Shown in pieces: positions 52,766-62,288 of a stretch of DNA of 64,000 nt. This stretch comes from Myxococcus stipitatus DSM 14675 (lineage in GTDB: Bacteria > Myxococcota > Myxococcia > Myxococcales > Myxococcaceae). The translations under genes were made by a program, and so were the position numbers. The stretch spans positions 4,402,001-4,466,000 of the forward strand of contig NC_020126.1 in the NCBI RefSeq assembly GCF_000331735.1. The letters are read 5' to 3'. Below the pieces are notes generated by a model that was not told the origin of the DNA, did no database searches, and saw nothing but the letters and a program-made list of their open reading frames with translations. The stretch's first letter is position 1. Each line of letters opens with the position of its first letter.

Positions 52766-53152
52766 GTGGACCACGTCGACTTCGGCAAGTACCTCAGCCA
52801 GCAGCGGGAGCTGCGCGGCCTGTCTCTCGAGGATGTCGCTCGGGAGACCAAGATTCCGCCGACGCTCATCGCCGCGCTGGAGGCGGGGCAGGTGGAGCGG
52901 TTGCCCTCGCGCATCTTCGTGGTGAACTACATCAAGGCCTATGCCCAGGTCATCGGCCTGGCCCCCGAGGAGGCCGTCCTCCGCTACGAGGAGGTGGACC
53001 GCTCGGTGCCCGCCCCGTCGCCCGCGCAGCTCGAGACGGAGCGGCGCAAGCGGGCCTATGTCGGGCTGTCCGTCCTCCTGGTGGCCTTGGCGTTGGGCGT
53101 GTACTTGTTCCTCGTGCTGAGCGGGAAGCTTCCCTCTCCGCTCGCGCGTTGA
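52766..53152 (+). CDS. RodZ-like helix-turn-helix membrane protein
   Basis: 128 aa from GTG at 52766. Residues ~4-75 are a Cro/C1-type HTH of the RodZ kind (FGKYLSQQRELRGLSLEDVA, RETKIPPTLIAALEAGQVER, LPSRIFVVNYIKAYAQVIGL). A short basic stretch (TERRKRAYV) precedes one TM helix at ~103-120 (GLSVLLVALALGVYLFLVL), and the protein ends 9 residues later, lacking the periplasmic domain of full RodZ. In RodZ such an HTH binds MreB rather than DNA. Here it may be a truncated RodZ paralogue or a membrane-bound regulator. It lies 19 bp after tgl and 8 bp before recO. Confidence 0.8.
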   Translation: MDHVDFGKYLSQQRELRGLSLEDVARETKIPPTLIAALEAGQVERLPSRIFVVNYIKAYAQVIGLAPEEAVLRYEEVDRSVPAPSPAQLETERRKRAYVGLSVLLVALALGVYLFLVLSGKLPSPLAR

Positions 53153-53160
53153 ATGACGCC

Positions 53161-53895
53161 ATGGAGCGCTACGACGACGATGCGCTCGTGCTGTCCACCG
53201 TGGACTACGGCGAGTCGGACCGGCTCGTCACGCTGCTGACGCGCGAGCATGGGAAGCTGACGGCCTTCGCCGCGGGGGCTCGCAAGAGCAAGCGTCGCTT
53301 CGCGGGCGCGCTGGAGCCGTTCATGCGGCTTCGCGTGCACCTCGTCGAGACGCGGGGCTCCACCGTGCGGCTGGACTCCACGGACATCGTCGCGGGCTAC
53401 TACGCCGCGCGGCAGGACCTGTCGCTCATCGCCCGGGCCTTGTACGCCGTGGAGCTCTGCCGCGAGCTGACGCGAGACCATGAGCCGCAGTCGGAGCTCT
53501 TCGTCCTGCTCGAGGGCTACCTGACCCGACTGGACGCGAAGGAGGCGGGGCCCACGTCGCTGCTGGCCTTCGAGCTGTCGGCCCTGGCCCACGCGGGCTT
53601 GATGCCGCGCTTCGATGCGTGCGCGCTGTGTGGTTCGCCGCCAGGAGAGCGCCCCCGGTTCGACCAGGCCCATGGTGGCGCGGTGTGTGAGCCGTGCAGC
53701 CTGCGTGCGCGAGAGGCGGTGCCGGTTCCCGTGGCACTCCTGTCCGGGCTGCGCGCCCTCCAGGAAGGGGCGCGTACGCCGCTCCCCGCCGACCTGCGCG
53801 CGCGGGCACGGAGCCTGCTCAACGTCTTCATCGCCCACCACCTGGGCCGCCGCCTCAAGAGCGTGGACTTCATGGCCCAGGTGGGCCTGGACTGA
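53161..53895 (+). CDS. recO: DNA repair protein RecO
   Basis: 244 aa from ATG at 53161; a TTG at 53149 overlapping the previous stop is an alternative. RecO loads RecA onto SSB-coated DNA with RecR. N-terminal OB domain: ALVLSTVDYGESDRLVTLLT, REHGKLTAFAAGARKSKRRF, AGALEPFMRLRVHLVETRGS. Helical domain: IARALYAVELCRELTRDHEP, LLEGYLTRLDAKEAGPTSLL. Zinc-type CALCGSPP and CEPC motifs, and the C-terminal AHHLGRRLKSVDFMAQVGLD (typical ...GR.LKS..FL ending). Third gene of the tgl-HTH-recO run. Confidence 0.96.
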   Translation: MERYDDDALVLSTVDYGESDRLVTLLTREHGKLTAFAAGARKSKRRFAGALEPFMRLRVHLVETRGSTVRLDSTDIVAGYYAARQDLSLIARALYAVELCRELTRDHEPQSELFVLLEGYLTRLDAKEAGPTSLLAFELSALAHAGLMPRFDACALCGSPPGERPRFDQAHGGAVCEPCSLRAREAVPVPVALLSGLRALQEGARTPLPADLRARARSLLNVFIAHHLGRRLKSVDFMAQVGLD

Positions 53896-53931
53896 CGAAG
53901 CGGCGCGCCTGACGCCGCGCTGGGAGCGATC

Positions 53932-54933
53932 GTGAGCGACGGACTGCCGTCACCGCTGGACGTGGTGTGTTTCGGTGAGACGTTGGTGGACTTCCTCCCC
54001 TCGGAGCAGGGCCTGCGTGTGCGAGACGTCCCCGCGTGGCAGCCATGCCCTGGGGGTTCGCCGGCCAACGTCTCGGTGGGGCTGGCCCGATTGGGGATGC
54101 GGTCCGCGATGCTGGGCGTGGTGGGCGCGGACGAGTTCGGCCACTTCCTCCGCGAGCGGCTCGCGAAGGAGGGCGTGGATGTGAGCCACCTGCGCCAGAC
54201 GGCGGACGCGCGCACGGGGCTGGTGTTCATCTCCCTGGACGCGCGTGGGGAGCGCAGCTTCACGTTCTTCCGCACCCGCTCGGCGGAGTTCCTCCTCTCC
54301 AACGCCGATGTGGACCCAGGCTTCCTGCACCGCGCGAAGGCGGTGCATTGCGGCTCCAACTCCCTCCAGCGCGACGAGGCTCAAGCGGCCACGGTGGCGA
54401 TGCTGGGCCTCGCGCGCGAAGCGGACCGCATCGTGAGCTGCGACCCCAACCTGCGGCTCCATGCCTGGGAAGACCCGACGCAGCTCGAGGGGTTGCTCGC
54501 GCGGATGTTGCCGCTGTGCACCGTCGTGAAGCTGTCCGAGGAGGAGATTGGCTTCGTGACAGGAACCGAGTCCCCCGAAGAGGCGCTGACGAAGCTGTCC
54601 GCCATGGGGGTGCGCCTGCCCGTGGTGACCTTGGGGGCGCGAGGGGCGCTGTTCCTCTGGCGCGGCGAGAGGATTCATGTCCCGGCGCCTCAGGTGCGCG
54701 TGGTGGACACCACGGGGGCAGGTGATGGCTTTGTCGCGGGCCTCCTGCATGGACTCGTGAGCTGGTACGGCGGCGCGCGAGCGCTCGAGAGCGCGACGCG
54801 GGAGGAGCTCGTGGCGTTGACGACCTTCGCGTGCCACGTGGGCTCTCGTGTCGTGGAGAAGCCCGGCGCCGTGGAGGGCTTGCCTCGCGCCGACGAGCTG
54901 CGCGCGGTGTGGCCCGACCGGGCGGCTCGCTGA
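53932..54933 (+). CDS. PfkB family carbohydrate kinase (fructokinase-like)
   Basis: 333 aa from GTG at 53932. Ribokinase-fold sugar kinase: N-terminal VVCFGETLVDFLPSEQGLRV, substrate motif CPGGSPANVSVGLARLGMRS, GVVGADEFGHFLRERLAKEG, VSCDPNLRLHAWEDP, LSEEEIGFVTG, VVTLGARGALF and the ATP/catalytic DTTGAGDGFVAGLLHGL with catalytic Asp265. The pattern is closest to bacterial fructokinases and 2-keto-3-deoxygluconate kinases; the sugar cannot be fixed from sequence alone. No sugar transporter is adjacent. Convergent with the lipoprotein gene, 25 bp apart. Confidence 0.93.
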   Translation: MSDGLPSPLDVVCFGETLVDFLPSEQGLRVRDVPAWQPCPGGSPANVSVGLARLGMRSAMLGVVGADEFGHFLRERLAKEGVDVSHLRQTADARTGLVFISLDARGERSFTFFRTRSAEFLLSNADVDPGFLHRAKAVHCGSNSLQRDEAQAATVAMLGLAREADRIVSCDPNLRLHAWEDPTQLEGLLARMLPLCTVVKLSEEEIGFVTGTESPEEALTKLSAMGVRLPVVTLGARGALFLWRGERIHVPAPQVRVVDTTGAGDGFVAGLLHGLVSWYGGARALESATREELVALTTFACHVGSRVVEKPGAVEGLPRADELRAVWPDRAAR

Positions 54934-54958
54934 GTCGCACCGCGGCCCGGGGTCGTCC

Positions 54959-56329
54959 CTACTGGGGTGTGACACGCGCGAGGAACCAGGTGCGCGAGCT
55001 CGTCCCTGTCACGGGCCCCGAGCCGAAGTCGACGGTTCCGACGAGAGGTCCACCGAGGACCGCATCGTGTCGGCCCGCGCTGACGACTCGATACGCGGTC
55101 TGACGGGAGAGGTCTCCAAAGGCCCGGCTCCATCGAGTCTTCCCTCGGCGTCCCAGCTTCACCACGAAGATGTCGTCGAGGCCCGCGCTCGTCAGAGGGC
55201 CCGTGCCGAAGTCGATGGTCCCCGTGAAGGAGCCCGTCACCACCGATTCCCCATCGGGGTCCAGGCGCATGTCTTGACCCCAGTCGGGGCCAGGACCTCC
55301 GAATCGCCGACTCCAGCGATGCGTTCCCTCGGGGTCCAACGAAACGACAAACACATCCATGTCCAGGCTGATGAGGGGGCCGCCGCCCAGGTCCAGCGTG
55401 CCGAAGAAGGCTCCCGCTCCGAAGAGATTTCCCTCCCGGTCCACTGCCAGCCGCCATCCGGTCTGTTGGTGGGCGGGACCCACGTCCTTCGCCCAGAGGG
55501 GCTGGCCGTGTCGGTCGAACTTCAAGACATAGGCGTTGAAGCCCGGAGTGGAGAGCCACGGCTGTCCATGAATGCTGAGCGTGTCCGTGTAGGAGTCGCT
55601 GATGAAGAGGTTGCCTTCAGCGTCAGAGGCGAGCCTGACGGTGTTGCCCATTCCTGTCTCGTAGACGTGATGCCAGACCGTCCCGCCCGTGTTTCGGGAC
55701 AACCTCGCGACGAAATGGTTCACCGTGCCCTTCACGGGAATCGGCCCATCACCGAAGTCGATGATGCGGTCGAAATAGCCACTGACGAAGACGTCCCCAT
55801 CGGGTGCTAGCGCGAGTGTCCCTGTTTGTTGTTGTCCCTGGTCACCGAAGCAGCGGCTCCAGAGGTGGTGCCCCCGCACGTCGAGCTTCGCGACGAAGGC
55901 CCGCGGGCTCCCAGGCTCGCCAGGACAGGGCAGGGGGCCACCGCCGAAGTCGAGCTCGCCCCAGAAGTCACCCGTGATGAGCGTGTTGCCTCGCGCGTCG
56001 ATGACAACACCACTGACCTGTTGGTAGTGGGCGTCGCCAAATCGGCGATGCCAGATTTGTTGTCCCTGGGGATTGAATCGCGCGACGTCGATGTCTGAGT
56101 TGTTGCTGGAGACCAACACCAGATGTCCATCAGGCTGGGTCGCGAGCTCTCCCACGCTCAAGGTGTCCAGCACGGTCGTCCATCGTCGCGCCGTGGCATC
56201 CGATGAGGTCCCCTGTTCCTGAAGGCCGTCGGTCGCTCGCGGGGCTGTCTCCGGCTCGTACGGGGCCTCACATGCGGCTGCCCACAGGGACAATCCCATC
56301 ACGGATGCCATTCTGATGTGTCTGTTCAT
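54959..56329 (-). CDS. Surface lipoprotein with repeated beta-propeller-like units
   Basis: 456 aa from ATG at 56329. Lipoprotein signal MNRHIRMASVMGLSLWAAAC (Cys20). The rest is made of ~45-55-residue units, each with a D..GN/D..G.V.V.G.F.G..DFG.GP core followed by an F[VL][VA]KLD..G...W...FG segment: ARGNTLITGDFWGELDFGGG, PDGDVFVSGYFDRIIDFGDG, REGNLFGAGAFFGTLDLGGG, PDGESVVTGSFTGTIDFGTG, VGTVDFGSG. This is the SBBP/beta-propeller style found in myxobacterial and other delta-proteobacterial surface lipoproteins. Function unknown; probably an outer-membrane displayed scaffold. Likely a lineage-specific gene. Confidence 0.85.
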   Translation of the reverse strand: MNRHIRMASVMGLSLWAAACEAPYEPETAPRATDGLQEQGTSSDATARRWTTVLDTLSVGELATQPDGHLVLVSSNNSDIDVARFNPQGQQIWHRRFGDAHYQQVSGVVIDARGNTLITGDFWGELDFGGGPLPCPGEPGSPRAFVAKLDVRGHHLWSRCFGDQGQQQTGTLALAPDGDVFVSGYFDRIIDFGDGPIPVKGTVNHFVARLSRNTGGTVWHHVYETGMGNTVRLASDAEGNLFISDSYTDTLSIHGQPWLSTPGFNAYVLKFDRHGQPLWAKDVGPAHQQTGWRLAVDREGNLFGAGAFFGTLDLGGGPLISLDMDVFVVSLDPEGTHRWSRRFGGPGPDWGQDMRLDPDGESVVTGSFTGTIDFGTGPLTSAGLDDIFVVKLGRRGKTRWSRAFGDLSRQTAYRVVSAGRHDAVLGGPLVGTVDFGSGPVTGTSSRTWFLARVTPQ

Positions 56330-56512
56330 GCGGGCAGGCTAGTGAGTGATTTCCGCCCGCGGCAAGGTCACCTCGCGGCAAGCGTTCGGGTGTGAGCGAC
56401 GTGCGTGGACCGCGCCGTGAGCTTCTCCGAGCGCCTTCCTGGCGAGGTCGCTGGCTCCATCGCGCGGAGGGGGCTCGTCCTGGCGGAGCCACAATGAAAA
56501 GATGGGCGGCCC

Positions 56513-58384
56513 ATGGCCTTGTCCTCTCCGCATGCCTCGCCCGAGGAGGCCGCGTCCCCCCCGGCGCCGACTCCGGCCTCGCTGACGCTGCTGAGCATCC
56601 CCGGCGACTCCGCCGAGGCCACGGACTCCTACTGGCTCACGCACGTCTATCAAGCCGACCGCCTGCCTCAGTTCACCCTCCGCTCCGTGCTGCTGGGCGC
56701 TGGCATCGGCGTCGTCACCTGCGCGACCAACCTCTACGTGGGACTGAAGACGGGGCTCGCGTTTGGTGTCGCCATCACCGCCGCGCTGCTCGCTCATGCG
56801 TCGCATGGACTCTTGCGGCGTCTGTCGCCCGGGCTCGCGGGCTCACCCTTGTCCACGCTGGAGACCTGCAACGCGCAGGCGGTGGCTTCGGCGGCCGGCT
56901 ATGCCACGGGAGGCGCGCTCGTCTCCGTGCAAGGCGCCTGGCTCATCGTCACCGGGCAACATCCCTCGGGCCCGACGTTGCTCGCGTGGACGTTCTTCCT
57001 GTCCGCGCTGGGCGTCCTCTTCGCCGTGCCGTTCAAGCGACGGCTCGTGGACCACGAGCAGCTCCCGTTCGCCTCGGGCACCGCCGCGGCGACCACCATT
57101 CGCGCACTGCACTCGACGGGCTCGGAGGCCCGTCCGCGTCTGCGCATGCTGGGGTGGGGCGGGCTGGTATCGGGACTCATCACCCTGGTTCGTGATGGGC
57201 TCGCCCGACTCCCCACGTCGATTCCATTCCCAGGCACCTGGGGCGGATTTCCCCTGGAGCGATTGGGATTCGCGCTGGAGTCGAGCCTCCTCCCCGTGGG
57301 CGCGGGCGTCTTGCTGGGGCCTCGCACCACGACGTCGCTGATGCTCGGGGCGCTGCTCGTTCATGGGCTCGTGGCTCCGCACATCCTCGGCTCCGGGCTG
57401 GTCTCCGCGGAGTCGGGTTCCTTCCTCGAGTGGAGCTTGTGGCCAGGGGCCGCGGCGCTCGCCACGGCGTCGCTGCTCCAGTTCGTGCTCGATGGCCACA
57501 TCCTTCGTCGCGCGTTGAGCGGCTTGTTCTCACGCGCGAAAGTCCCACCGCATCCCGTCGATGCGCTTCAGGTGCCACGTGGGTGGCTCCTCGTGGGTCT
57601 GCTGGTCCTCGTGCCCGCGACCCTCGCGGTCGCACACGTGAGCTTCGGTGTCCCGCTCGCGCATGCCGTGCTCGCCATCGCGTTGTCCTTCGTGTTGTGT
57701 CTCATCTCCTGCCGCGTCACGGGCGAGACGGATGCGACGCCCGTGGGCGCGCTCAGCCAGGTGACGCAGCTCACGTATGGCGTGCTGTTGCCGCATCAGG
57801 TCCACGCGAACCTCGCCACCGCGGGCATCACCGTCAACGCGGCCTCATCGTCCGCGGACCTCCTCACCGACCTGAAGACCGGCCATCTCCTCGGCGCGCA
57901 TCCGCGCCGCTTGTTCCTGGCGCAGCTGCTGGGCTCGGCGGTGGGGGCTCTCGCGGTGGTGCCGCTGTTCTTCCTGCTCGTGCCGGACCGCGAAGCCCTG
58001 GGCGGTGAGCGCTTTCCCGCACCGGCCGCCTTCATCACCGCGAGCGTGGCGCGAGTGCTGTCCTCGGGCCTGGACACCCTGGCGCCGGCGACTCGCGCCG
58101 CCATCGGGTGGGCCGCACTGTGCGCGGCCATCCTCGTACTCACCGAGCGAGTCGTTCCCGCTCGTGCGCGCCGCTGGGTTCCCTCGCCCCTGGGGATGGG
58201 GCTGGCGTGTCTGCTGCCACCTTCTTACGCACTGGGACTCTTCCTCGGGGGCTGTCTGTCCGGCGTGGCGGGATACGTGAAATCCACGACGCTGGAAGGC
58301 CGTTTGGTGACGCTCGCGGCGGGCGCCATTGCTGGCGAGGGATTGGTGGGCGTCGCCATCGTGCTGTCACAGGCGCTCTGGTAG
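56513..58384 (+). CDS. OPT family oligopeptide/metal-chelate transporter
   Basis: 623 aa from ATG at 56513. A Pro/Ala-rich cytoplasmic start is followed by FTLRSVLLGAGIGVVTCATNLYVGLKTGLAFG, the classic opening of the OPT superfamily, and some 14-16 hydrophobic helices. Recognisable blocks: NAQAVASAAGYATGGALVSV, FAVPFKRRLVDHEQLPFASG, AAATTIRALHSTG, GETDATPVGALSQVTQLTYG and NAASSSADLLTDLKTGHLLG (the conserved GE..ATPxGxxxQ and DLxxGxLxG motifs). OPT proteins import peptides or siderophore-like metal chelates with protons. Followed 15 bp later by the large kinase gene, so the two may be co-transcribed. Confidence 0.93.
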   Translation: MALSSPHASPEEAASPPAPTPASLTLLSIPGDSAEATDSYWLTHVYQADRLPQFTLRSVLLGAGIGVVTCATNLYVGLKTGLAFGVAITAALLAHASHGLLRRLSPGLAGSPLSTLETCNAQAVASAAGYATGGALVSVQGAWLIVTGQHPSGPTLLAWTFFLSALGVLFAVPFKRRLVDHEQLPFASGTAAATTIRALHSTGSEARPRLRMLGWGGLVSGLITLVRDGLARLPTSIPFPGTWGGFPLERLGFALESSLLPVGAGVLLGPRTTTSLMLGALLVHGLVAPHILGSGLVSAESGSFLEWSLWPGAAALATASLLQFVLDGHILRRALSGLFSRAKVPPHPVDALQVPRGWLLVGLLVLVPATLAVAHVSFGVPLAHAVLAIALSFVLCLISCRVTGETDATPVGALSQVTQLTYGVLLPHQVHANLATAGITVNAASSSADLLTDLKTGHLLGAHPRRLFLAQLLGSAVGALAVVPLFFLLVPDREALGGERFPAPAAFITASVARVLSSGLDTLAPATRAAIGWAALCAAILVLTERVVPARARRWVPSPLGMGLACLLPPSYALGLFLGGCLSGVAGYVKSTTLEGRLVTLAAGAIAGEGLVGVAIVLSQALW

Positions 58385-58399
58385 CCTGCACGTCCCTCG

Positions 58400-61300
58400 A
58401 TGCGTTGTCCGAACTGTCACCGCCGCCTTCCCCTGGGCGCGGCCTGTCCCGTCCACGGGACGCGAGCACTTGGTTCCGCCTCCCCCGAGGCGCTGCCACT
58501 CGCGGACGTTCCTGGAGTGCGCGGCGCCGCGCTCCTGGGCAGTGGAGGTTTCTCTCAAGTCTTCACCGCGTATCGCGACTCGGATGGTCGCGAGGTCGCC
58601 CTCAAGCTGGGACGCGATGCGCACCACGAGCGCTTCGCCCGCGAGGCCACCGCGCTGCGCCGTGTCGGAGCTCCCACCGTGCCGGAGTTGTTCGAGCACG
58701 GCGTCGCTCGAGGCCGGCCCTTCCTGGTGATGGAGCACCTGCACGGACAAACACTCGCGACCTGGATGGCCGCGCTGCCGGGGACGGGTGCAGCGTCGTT
58801 GCCGCGTGTGCGCGAGATGCTCCGAGGCTTGTGCTCCGCGCTGGAGCGCACGCATTCGGTGGGAGTCGCCCACCGCGACCTCAAGCCGGAGAATGTCTTC
58901 CTGCGCGAGGGCGGCACGCTCAGCCTCCTCGACCTGGGGCTCGCGCGATTCCTGGACGGCGAGGGTGATGGGCCGACGGACGACGTCCCTCCCGGCATGA
59001 CGCCCGCGGGGCAGCGGCTGGGGACGCCGCTCTACATGTCTCCGGAGCAGTGTCTCGACGCGCGCCTCGCGAGCACGTCCGCCGACATCTACTCGCTGGG
59101 TGTCCTGCTCTTCGAACTGCTCACGGGCGCGCCGCCGTTCGTCGGTAGTTCGGAGCAGATCCGCCACGCGCACGTCAGCCTGAGACCGCCGCGTGTCTCC
59201 GAGCGCGCGGAGGTTCCTCCCGCGCTGGATGAGGTCCTGAGGACCTGCCTCGCGAAGTCGCCTCAGGAGCGCTATGCCCACGCGGCCGACGTGCTCGTCG
59301 CGTTCGATGCGGCCTGTCTCGGTGCGACGCCGACCGGTGTCGTCCCGCAGGGTGAGCACTCCGCATCGCTTCCGCCTTCGATGGGCTCGGGGCCACGACA
59401 GGTGGCGCTGCTCGGGCTGAATGCACCGCTGACGGTGGACGCGGTGCTGGCCGCCATCGAGCCACGCGGAGGCATCCTCGCGCGCGTGAAGCCGGGCGGC
59501 TATGTCATCGCGTTCGCCGAGTCGCTCACCGCCGAGGCGAACGTGCGCGCCGCCGCGCTCACCGCCCGCAGGCTGGTCGACAACGGTGCGGGCGCGGCGG
59601 TGCTCCACCTCGCGGAGCTGCATGTCCATGCGGGGACGTCCACGCTGCGCCTGGCGGGGGCGGCCCTGGATGCGTCGTCGGACTGGTGGCCCACCGAGTG
59701 GGTTCCAGGTGAGACGCGCGTCACCGACGACGCCGCCGCGAGACTGAGCCCCAGCGACACCGAGGCCGTGGCGCACGATGCGAACACGTCCGTCGAGTCC
59801 TCCGCTTCTTCCGGACGCCTGCGACTGCTCGACAGTGGTGCCTCCAGCTCCGTGTCGGAGCCTCCTCCGCTCATGGGGCGCGAGGCCTTGCTGGACCAGC
59901 TGGAGCACGATGCCACGCGCTGTCTCGCGCAGGGTGTGTCCGGGTTCGCTGTCCTCACGGGCGATGTGGGGCTGGGGAAGTCTCGGGTCCTCGAAGCACT
60001 GGCCACGCGGCTGGAAGCGACGGGGCGCGCGCAGGTCTTCCGTCTGCGTGCGGCGGCTCCAGACGTGGGGGCTCCCGAGGCCTTGCTGGAGGCGCTGCGG
60101 GCCTCCATCGCGGAAGGGGCATCACCACTTCCCGAGATACCGCGCACTCGCTCCGTGCCTCTCGCGGACGCGCGACATGCCGCGGCCCGCTGGCTCGCGG
60201 AGGCCCTGCGAATCCGGGCGCGTGAGACGCCTCGGGTCTTGTTGCTGGATGACGCGCACCTTGCCGACCCGACGAGCCTCGACGCGCTGGAGGTGGCCAC
60301 GCTCGCGGGGGCGTCGTCTCCGTTGTGGGTCTGCGTGGTGGCTCGGCCCGCGTTGCTGGGACTTCGGCCTCATCTGGGGGAGCGCAGCGCGCATCCGTCC
60401 CGGCATGTCCTTCCGCCGCTGTCTCCCGAGGCGAGCCGCACGGTGCTCCTGCACCTGCTGCGTCCCGCGGAGCACATCCCCGAGCCCGTGCTCGCGCGTC
60501 TGGAGCAACTCGCCCAAGGCGTGCCCTTGTCCCTGGTCGAGCTTGGGGTGGCGCTGAGGACCGCTGGCGCACTGCGCGCCGCACCCGGTGGGGGCTGGTA
60601 CATCGCACCCGACGCGCTGCTGGACGTGTCGGTGACACCGCTCTTCCAGCGGCTCGCGACCCGTCTGCTCGCGGGACTGCCCGAGGCTCACGGGGTCCTC
60701 GCGCGCTTGTGCGCGGTGCTGGGCACGGAGCTGGACGTCTCGCGCGTCGACGCGGCGCTGCGTCACCTGTCTCCCCGTGAAGAGCTCGTGGGAGTGGTCA
60801 CCTCGCTCGACGCGGGGGCGGGGCTGCAACGCCTGGCTCGCGCGGGGCTGCTGCGCCCCATGGGCCTGGGCCGCTTCTCGTTCCGCCATCCGCTGCTGCG
60901 AGAGGCGCTCGAGGCGCTGCTTCCTCCCGCCGCCCGCCGAGCCCTGCATGCCGCCGCGCGGATGGCCACTCCCGGAGATGCGCCCGGAGAGCGTCGACGT
61001 CGCGCGCACCATGCCGCGGCCTGCGGTGCCCATGAGGAGGCCGCCAATGCCTTCCTCACCCTGGCCGAGGAGTCTCGCCGCGCTCACTTGTCCGTGGAAG
61101 CGGAGCAGCACTATACGCGCGCGCTCGCGCTGCTCGCGGAAGAGGACCTGGAGCGGCGCTCGCTCGCGTTGGCGGGGCGGGGCAGGGTGCGCCATCGCCT
61201 CCAGCGGTTCGAAGAGGGACTCGGTGACCTGGCCTCCGCGCGTGCTCTCGCCGAGAGCCGGGGTGACAAGTCGTTGATCGTCGACCTGTTGCTGGAAGAG

Positions 61301-62278
61301 GCCACCGCGCGCGACTGGATGGAGGACACGGTCGGCTCCACGGCTTGTGCACGCGAGGCGCTGGAGCGAATCGAACAGCTCGACGACCCTCGCTTGTCCC
61401 TGCGGTGCTCCCTGGCTCGAGGCCGCTTGCACGTGCGCCAGGGCGAGTGGGGCGCCGCGGCGCGGGTCCTCGACTCCGTCGTCGAAGGCGCGGAGCGCGC
61501 GCGGGAGCACGAGACGCTCGTGGTGTCACTGGCGATGCTGGGCTCGGCGCTCACGTTCCTTCAGCGCACGGAGGAGGCGGCCACGCGCTTCGACGAGGCA
61601 CTGGTCCGCTGCGAGGCCGCGGGGGATGCGCTGCACCTGGCCGCGGCCCTCATCAACCGCGTGCTGCTGTGGCTGGGGCAGGGCGACGTGGTGCGCATGG
61701 AAGCGGACCTGCGCCGCGCGATGGCGCTGGGCCGAGAGCTGGGACACGCCCAGGTGGAGCGCTGGTCCACCTTCAACCTGGCGGAGGTGCTCTACATGCA
61801 AGGGCGTCTCGAGGAGGCCCTCCCCCTGGCCCGGCGCGCTCATGAGCTGGGCGTGCGCTTCTTCCTCGAACATCCCGTGCCCGTGGACGCGCTCCTGCTC
61901 GCACGCATCGGCGCCGCCTTGGGCGACATGGACGAGGCCTCACGCCAGCTGCGGTGGATTGAGTCCCACTGTCCTCCCGATTCCCTGCCGCCCACCGCCG
62001 TCATGCGGCGCCTGGTGGAGCTCCAGGTGCGCGAGTCCAAGGCCGGAACCCAAGCGCGTGAAGGTGAGGCCTGGCGGGCCCTGGAGGAGGACTCTCGAGA
62101 GCTGGCCTCTCCCGATGAGAAGGCGGAGCTGCTCCTGCAAGCGGCTCGCTCCGCCTTCGCGGCCGGTGCTCAGGCGGAGGGCCTCGCGTGGCTCGTCGAG
62201 GCTGAGAGCGCCGTGTCGGCCGCGCCCTTGTGGCGGCCTCGGCTGGACGCGCTGCGGCACGGCGCTCCACGCACGTAG
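58400..62278 (+). CDS. Ser/Thr protein kinase fused to AAA-type ATPase and TPR-like repeats
   Basis: 1292 aa. A zinc-ribbon-like start (CPNCHRRLPLGAACPVH) precedes a Hanks-type kinase: glycine loop GSGGFSQV (47-54), Lys69 in VALKLG, HRDLKPEN with catalytic Asp160, DLG (178-180, replacing DFG), and SPEQ with SADIYSLGVLLFELLTG. A spacer (~310-490) may hold a cyclase-like remnant. An AAA/STAND ATPase follows: Walker A GDVGLGKS (521-528), LLLDDAH with Asp617-618, and an arginine-rich helical region. From ~870 on come TPR/AAAA-like helical repeats (LALAGRGRVRHRLQRFEEGL, ALINRVLLWLGQGDVVRMEA, NLAEVLYMQGRLEEALPLAR). The order kinase-ATPase-TPR is that of PknK-type regulators of myxobacteria. No transmembrane helix: cytoplasmic. 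Neighbours: OPT transporter upstream, lipoprotein downstream. Confidence 0.92.
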   Translation: MRCPNCHRRLPLGAACPVHGTRALGSASPEALPLADVPGVRGAALLGSGGFSQVFTAYRDSDGREVALKLGRDAHHERFAREATALRRVGAPTVPELFEHGVARGRPFLVMEHLHGQTLATWMAALPGTGAASLPRVREMLRGLCSALERTHSVGVAHRDLKPENVFLREGGTLSLLDLGLARFLDGEGDGPTDDVPPGMTPAGQRLGTPLYMSPEQCLDARLASTSADIYSLGVLLFELLTGAPPFVGSSEQIRHAHVSLRPPRVSERAEVPPALDEVLRTCLAKSPQERYAHAADVLVAFDAACLGATPTGVVPQGEHSASLPPSMGSGPRQVALLGLNAPLTVDAVLAAIEPRGGILARVKPGGYVIAFAESLTAEANVRAAALTARRLVDNGAGAAVLHLAELHVHAGTSTLRLAGAALDASSDWWPTEWVPGETRVTDDAAARLSPSDTEAVAHDANTSVESSASSGRLRLLDSGASSSVSEPPPLMGREALLDQLEHDATRCLAQGVSGFAVLTGDVGLGKSRVLEALATRLEATGRAQVFRLRAAAPDVGAPEALLEALRASIAEGASPLPEIPRTRSVPLADARHAAARWLAEALRIRARETPRVLLLDDAHLADPTSLDALEVATLAGASSPLWVCVVARPALLGLRPHLGERSAHPSRHVLPPLSPEASRTVLLHLLRPAEHIPEPVLARLEQLAQGVPLSLVELGVALRTAGALRAAPGGGWYIAPDALLDVSVTPLFQRLATRLLAGLPEAHGVLARLCAVLGTELDVSRVDAALRHLSPREELVGVVTSLDAGAGLQRLARAGLLRPMGLGRFSFRHPLLREALEALLPPAARRALHAAARMATPGDAPGERRRRAHHAAACGAHEEAANAFLTLAEESRRAHLSVEAEQHYTRALALLAEEDLERRSLALAGRGRVRHRLQRFEEGLGDLASARALAESRGDKSLIVDLLLEEATARDWMEDTVGSTACAREALERIEQLDDPRLSLRCSLARGRLHVRQGEWGAAARVLDSVVEGAERAREHETLVVSLAMLGSALTFLQRTEEAATRFDEALVRCEAAGDALHLAAALINRVLLWLGQGDVVRMEADLRRAMALGRELGHAQVERWSTFNLAEVLYMQGRLEEALPLARRAHELGVRFFLEHPVPVDALLLARIGAALGDMDEASRQLRWIESHCPPDSLPPTAVMRRLVELQVRESKAGTQAREGEAWRALEEDSRELASPDEKAELLLQAARSAFAAGAQAEGLAWLVEAESAVSAAPLWRPRLDALRHGAPRT

Positions 62279-62288
62279 CGTTCCGCGC

